A stretch of 10,060 nucleotides of DNA from Armatimonadaceae bacterium (GTDB lineage: Bacteria; Armatimonadota; Armatimonadia; Armatimonadales; Armatimonadaceae): the NCBI GenBank assembly GCA_030446525.1, contig JAUJNC010000150.1:1-10060 (forward strand), given 5' to 3'. The notes under the pieces were generated by a model, which saw only the letters and a list, made by a program, of their open reading frames with translations, was not told the origin of the DNA and did no database searches. Below, in pieces: positions 6,854-10,060 of this stretch (position 1 is its first letter; every line of letters begins with the position of its first letter). Made by a program: the position numbers and the translations under genes.

Positions 6854-7864
6854 ATGCCCGACAACAGCGCCCCCGAGCAGACAGCCGCCGCGCCCGGAAA
6901 CCGCCGGCGCCTGCCGGGGATCTCGCCCGAGTCGTACCGGCACCCGTACGACCGCCAGGCGACGGCCGCCCTGCGCGCCGTGCCCGGCTTCGAGCTGGCG
7001 GCCACGAAGTTTTCCCGCTACAGCGTCGAGCGGTTCCTGTACGTCCTGGCGTGCGCCGACGCGGTCAAGGTGACCCCGCGCCAGTGCGGGCGCATCCACG
7101 CCCTGCTGCGCGAGGCCTGCGCTGTGCTGGACATCTCGCCCGTGCCTAACCTGTTCCTGACGCAGACCCCGATCCCCAACGCCTCGGCGCTGGGCCGCGA
7201 GATGCCCTCGATCCTGATCCATACCGGGCTGGTGGAGATGCTGAACGACGAGGAGATCCTCGCGGTCATCGCGCACGAGCTGGGGCACATCCAGTGCGGC
7301 CACACCGTCTACCTGCTGATGCTGTGGGTGGTCCAGGAGGTGCTCAAGCGCTACGGCAGCGCGGTCCCGATCCCGGGGGTGGGGGAGTGGCTGTCCGTGT
7401 CCCTCGAGGCGGCGCTGCTCGAATGGCTGCGCAAGGCGGAGTTCTCGGCCGACCGGGCCGCCCTGCTGTGCGTGCAGGACCCGGAGGTGGTCTTTTCCGT
7501 GCTCTTCAAGCTGACGGGCGGCTCGCCCAAGATCTACGAGCAGATGGACCGCGAAGAGTACCTGAAGCAGGCCGAGGACTACGACGACCCGGCGGCGGCG
7601 CCGCTCGATAAGCTGTACAAGGTGCTGCTTTCCGTGCCGCAGACCCACCCCATCCCCGTGCTCCGCGCCCGCGAGGCCTTGCGCTACGGCGACAGCGAGG
7701 AGTACCGGGTCATACTCGACGGCGGCTACCGGCGGCGCGACAAGGCGACCCCCCGGCAGGAGATGGTCACGTGCCCCCGCTGCGGCCAGGAAACGGACCG
7801 CGCGGCGTTCTCGTTCTGCACCAGCTGCGGCGCGGACCTGCCCGCGCCCGGCGACGGAGACTGA
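6854..7864 (+). CDS. M48 family zinc metallopeptidase with C-terminal zinc ribbon
   Basis: A 336-residue peptidase of family M48 (Ste24/HtpX-like). The zinc-binding HExxH motif is HELGH at residues 141-145, preceded by the usual DEEILAVIA. The third ligand is E196 in KAEFSADRAALL, the family's ExxxD pattern. A hydrophobic stretch after the active site (about 151-165) and another amphipathic region (about 172-192) may contact the membrane. THPIPVLRARE (264-274) is the conserved segment near the C-terminus of the peptidase domain. The tail adds C-x2-C (307/310) and C-x2-C (322/325), a zinc ribbon. There is no signal peptide, so the catalytic domain is probably cytoplasmic or at the membrane face, unlike periplasmic BepA. 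The start is fixed by AAGGAG 5 bases upstream. It is transcribed divergently from the lpt operon, with proA 5 bases downstream. The substrate is unknown. Confidence 0.9.
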   Translation: MPDNSAPEQTAAAPGNRRRLPGISPESYRHPYDRQATAALRAVPGFELAATKFSRYSVERFLYVLACADAVKVTPRQCGRIHALLREACAVLDISPVPNLFLTQTPIPNASALGREMPSILIHTGLVEMLNDEEILAVIAHELGHIQCGHTVYLLMLWVVQEVLKRYGSAVPIPGVGEWLSVSLEAALLEWLRKAEFSADRAALLCVQDPEVVFSVLFKLTGGSPKIYEQMDREEYLKQAEDYDDPAAAPLDKLYKVLLSVPQTHPIPVLRAREALRYGDSEEYRVILDGGYRRRDKATPRQEMVTCPRCGQETDRAAFSFCTSCGADLPAPGDGD

Positions 7865-7869
7865 GGGAG

Positions 7870-9147
7870 ATGGCTGAACAGACAGGCGCCCCGGTGATCG
7901 GGGAGGTGGAGGCCAAGGCGAAGGCGGCCAAGGGGGCGGCGCGCGCCCTGGCGACGGTGGGCACGGCCGCCAAGAACAGGGCGCTTCATGCCATGGCGGA
8001 CGCGCTGGACGGCGAGCGCGCGGCGCTGCTCGATGCCAACCGCCGGGACATCGCCGCCGCGCGGGACCGGGGGCTGACGCCGCACCTGGTCGACCGGCTG
8101 ACGCTCAGCGACAAGCGGATCGACGCGATGCGGCAGGGGCTGGCCGAGGTCGCCCTGCTGCCCGACCCGGTGGGGGCGGTGCTCCATGGCTGGCGCCGGC
8201 CCAACGGCCTGCAGATCAACAAGGTCCGCGTCCCGCTCGGCGTGGTCGGCATCATCTACGAGTCCCGGCCCAACGTGACCGTGGACGCCGCGGCGCTGTG
8301 CCTGAAGGCCGGCAACGCCGCGCTTTTGCGCGGCGGCTCCGAGGCGATCCACTCCAACATCGCGCTCGCCGGCGTCATCGCGCGGGCGGCGGAAGGCGCG
8401 GGCATCCCGCCGGGCGCGGTCTCGCTGGTCGAGACGACCGACCGCGCGGCGGCGCGCCACCTCATGACCCTGAACCGCTACGTGGACTGCCTGATCCCGC
8501 GCGGCGGCGCGTCCCTGATCGAGACCGTGGTCAAGAACGCGACCGTTCCCGTGATCGAGACCGGGACCGGCAACTGCCACGTTTATGTGGACGACGGGGC
8601 CGACCCGCGGATGGCCTCGGAGATCATCACCAACGCCAAGTGTTCTCGGCCGTCCGTCTGCAACGCCGCCGAAACCCTCCTGGTGCACGCCGGCATCGCG
8701 GCGACGTTTCTGCCGGGCATGATCCGGCAGCTGCAAGACGCCGGGGTCGAGCTGCGCGGCTGCCCCCGCACGCGCGCGCTGGCGCCGGCCGGGGTGGCCG
8801 CCGCGACCGAGGAGGATTATTTCGCCGAGTTCAACGCCCTCGTCCTGGCGGTGAAGGTCGTGGACGACGTGGGCGAGGCCATCGCGCACATCAACCACTA
8901 CGGCACGCGCCACTCCGAAGCGATCGTGACGGAGCACTACGCCCGTGCGCAGCGGTTCTGCGACGAGGTGGACGCGGCGGCGGTGTACGTCAACGCCTCC
9001 ACCCGCTTCACCGACGGCTACGAGTTCGGCTTCGGCGCCGAGATCGGGATCTCCAACCAGAAGCTGCACGCGCGCGGCCCGATGGGCCTGGAGGAGCTGA
9101 CGACGATCAAGTACGTGGTGCGCGGCGACGGCCAGGTGCGGGAGTGA
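7870..9147 (+). CDS. proA: Gamma-glutamyl phosphate reductase (glutamate-5-semialdehyde dehydrogenase)
   Basis: A 425-residue ProA, the NADPH-dependent second step of proline synthesis from glutamate, in the cytoplasm. It is close to full family length (E. coli 417). Family blocks appear in order: VPLGVVGIIYESRPNVT (121-137), GNAALLRGGSEAIHSN (148-163), IPRGG (209-213), ETGTGNCHVYVD (230-241), NAKCSRPSVCNAAETLL (255-271) with catalytic C264, and near the end GYEFGFGAEIGIS followed by HARGPMGLEELTTIKYV. C258 stands where the family mostly has Thr or Val. The ATG at 7870 is preferred over an in-frame upstream codon because the longer form would only read through the M48 gene's zinc-ribbon codons. 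A GGAG at 7856-7859 inside the end of the M48 gene can serve as ribosome site, implying coupling. The partner proB is not in the window. Confidence 0.97.
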   Translation: MAEQTGAPVIGEVEAKAKAAKGAARALATVGTAAKNRALHAMADALDGERAALLDANRRDIAAARDRGLTPHLVDRLTLSDKRIDAMRQGLAEVALLPDPVGAVLHGWRRPNGLQINKVRVPLGVVGIIYESRPNVTVDAAALCLKAGNAALLRGGSEAIHSNIALAGVIARAAEGAGIPPGAVSLVETTDRAAARHLMTLNRYVDCLIPRGGASLIETVVKNATVPVIETGTGNCHVYVDDGADPRMASEIITNAKCSRPSVCNAAETLLVHAGIAATFLPGMIRQLQDAGVELRGCPRTRALAPAGVAAATEEDYFAEFNALVLAVKVVDDVGEAIAHINHYGTRHSEAIVTEHYARAQRFCDEVDAAAVYVNASTRFTDGYEFGFGAEIGISNQKLHARGPMGLEELTTIKYVVRGDGQVRE

Positions 9148-9159
9148 GTTTGTTCCCGC

Positions 9160-9222
9160 CCTCACCCCCCAGCCCCCTTCCCCAACCTCGTGGGGCCCTT
9201 TCCCACTCGGGGGAGAGGGGGA
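9160..9222. repeat. C-rich/G-rich imperfect palindromic repeat
   Basis: Just after proA the + strand carries a C-rich arm (CCCCCCAGCCCCCTTCCCC, 9165-9183), a short centre, then a G-rich arm (GGGGGAGAGGGGGAG, about 9209-9223). The arms pair imperfectly. A nested CCCC/GGGG stem closes at 9180-9195. This type of CCCTCACCCCC...GGGGGAGAGGGG sequence resembles dispersed intergenic palindromes I know from several GC-rich genomes; that is recollection, not a search. There is no T-run, so it is not a standard intrinsic terminator, although the hairpin may protect the proA mRNA 3' end. Confidence 0.6.
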
Positions 9223-9229
9223 GAAGCGG

Positions 9230-9730
9230 GTGGCGGATGTGGGGACGGGGTCCGGCGCGATCGCGGTGGCGGTGGCGGTGAACGCGCCGCGGGCGCACGT
9301 GTGGGCCTCGGACATCTCGGCGGAGGCGCTGGCGGTGGCCCGGCGCAACGCCGAACGGCACGGGGTTTCGTCCTGCATCACCTTCGTCCAGGGCGACGCC
9401 CTTTCCCCGCTGCTCCCCTTCGCGCCCTTCGACGTCATCGTCTCCAACCCCCCCTATATCGCCGCCGCCGACATCGAAGCGCTGTTGCCCGAGGTCCGCG
9501 ACTGGGAGCCGCGCATCGCCCTGGGCACCCGCGACGACGCGCTCTTCTTCTTCCGCCACTTCGCCCGGGAAGCCCCCGCCCTGCTCGCCCCGGGCGGCCT
9601 GCTCCTCGTCGAGGTCGGCCAGGGCCAGGCGGAGGCGGTGGCCGACCTGTGGCGCGACGCGCGCCTAAGGACCGTTGAGATTCTGCCGGATTACAGCGGA
9701 ATCGGCCGGGTAGTACGGGGAACCGTGTAG
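9230..9730 (+). pseudogene. prmC: PrmC/HemK release-factor glutamine methyltransferase, N-terminal domain missing
   Basis: PrmC methylates the glutamine of the GGQ motif in peptide-release factors RF1 and RF2. The preserved 166 residues are the SAM-dependent methyltransferase domain: motif I DVGTGSGAIAV (3-13), the acidic ribose-binding ASDIS (26-30), the diagnostic SNPPYI (72-77) that holds the substrate Gln, EPRIALG (93-99), LAPGGLLLVEVGQGQ (119-133) and the family's DYSGIGRVV ending. About 110 N-terminal residues, the helical domain that grips the release factor, are missing. Similarity begins right at motif I, 8 bases after the palindromic repeat. A GTG at 9230 with GGGGAG from the repeat about 7 bases upstream could still start translation of a methyltransferase-only protein. 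I call it a truncated gene; a stand-alone function is possible but unsupported. Confidence 0.85.
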
Positions 9731-9913
9731 CATTCCTATAGGTCCGTAGGGACTCCCGACGACGGATGTAGCATCGGCTGCATTGTCCGATCAGGGGGGA
9801 AATTGCGGCACAACATAGGAGACAGTTGTTTACAAGTACACTCCTGCGAGGCCACCTAGTACCTTGCCAATTTAGATTTGCGTGAATAGTCTCTTTGGTG
9901 TAGACTCCCTATT
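9731..9913. other. Less GC-rich intergenic region, probably holding the left end of an IS630 element
   Basis: These 183 bases are visibly richer in A and T than the rest of the window and carry no gene I can support. An imperfect hairpin lies at 9763-9789 (CGGA, then GTAGC, loop ATCG, GCTGC, TCCG) without a T-run. The transposase coding region follows, so its terminal inverted repeat should lie here; a TA at 9861 or one nearby is a possible insertion target, but without the right end the boundary cannot be placed. A weak promoter-like pair, TTGCGT (9878-9883) and TAGACT (9901-9906), has 17-base spacing and would give a nearly leaderless transposase mRNA. Confidence 0.4.
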
Positions 9914-10060
9914 ATGAGCAAACACCGAACCCTGTCTCTTACCGACGACGAGCGAGAGCACCTGGATAAACTGATCCGAAGCGGCAACGCTCCGGCGCGC
10001 GTGCAGACCAGAGCCCGCATCCTGCTGCATACTGACCGCAGCCAGAGACAAGCGCCCCGA
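9914..10060 (+). CDS. IS630-family transposase, N-terminal part (runs off window)
   Basis: ATG at 9914 opens a frame still open after 49 codons at the window edge. It reads MSKHRTLSLTDDEREHLDKL, then IRSGNAPARVQTRARILLHTD, matching the start of IS630-type transposases (LTxEERxxLExLIRxGxxxARxxxRARILL), the first helices of the DNA-binding domain. The DDE catalytic residues would lie beyond the window. No Shine-Dalgarno is visible, which fits low or leaderless expression. Codon use is less GC-biased than in proA or M48, in line with recent arrival. Whether the element is complete cannot be judged here. Confidence 0.8.
   Translation, partial: MSKHRTLSLTDDEREHLDKLIRSGNAPARVQTRARILLHTDRSQRQAPR

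Noticed and set aside
9155..9222. Intrinsic terminator after proA
   Set aside because: The palindrome is GC-only, imperfect, and not followed by a T-run.
7726..9447. A 573-codon - strand frame opposite proA
   Set aside because: Antisense of a complete, motif-rich proA; its product shows no domain signature.
9763..9789. Imperfect hairpin as a terminator for the prmC remnant
   Set aside because: The stem has internal mismatches and no following T-run; structure this weak is common by chance.
1..10060. CRISPR array, tRNA, rRNA or a defence/biosynthetic island
   Set aside because: No regularly spaced repeats, no cloverleaf or rRNA-like stretch, and no defence gene other than the hicAB pair were seen by eye.

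Overview
This is a GC-rich bacterial window with mostly tightly packed genes. A lipopolysaccharide-export module (an LptF/LptG-type permease coupled to LptD) shows that the organism is a diderm with an outer membrane. The gene set and its divergence from proteobacterial forms would fit Armatimonadota or a similar non-proteobacterial diderm phylum. That placement is a tentative inference; no marker gene here settles it.

Layout, left to right. Positions 1-464 hold two broken genes meeting tail to tail: the middle of an aldo/keto reductase on the + strand and the N-terminal quarter of dapF on the - strand, both losing their 3' ends at about 255-270. Next on the - strand is a 690-residue protein of unrecognised family (466-2538), one base upstream of the dapF remnant. 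Upstream of it lies a hicA-hicB toxin-antitoxin pair (2614-3086) with its own promoter. Then comes the lptF/G-lptD operon (3139-6684), in which a one-base frameshift near the end of the permease makes the two genes look like a single 1229-residue fusion.

A divergent promoter region (6685-6853) separates this from the + strand genes: an M48 metallopeptidase with a C-terminal zinc ribbon, then proA (proline biosynthesis) five bases later. proA is followed by a C-rich/G-rich imperfect palindrome (about 9160-9222). Directly after it a prmC/hemK gene begins at its SAM-binding motif, having lost its whole N-terminal domain. From 9731 the composition becomes less GC-rich, and the window ends inside the first 49 codons of an IS630-family transposase.

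The envelope genes form one functional unit: the permease is the inner-membrane part of the LPS transporter and LptD the outer-membrane part. proA and the M48 gene look intact. Four genes (aldo/keto reductase, dapF, the permease, prmC) carry lesions. Either this genome has ongoing gene decay and rearrangement, or the assembly has local errors; the sequence alone cannot say which. The best candidates for something undescribed are the 690-residue protein and the palindrome-prmC junction.
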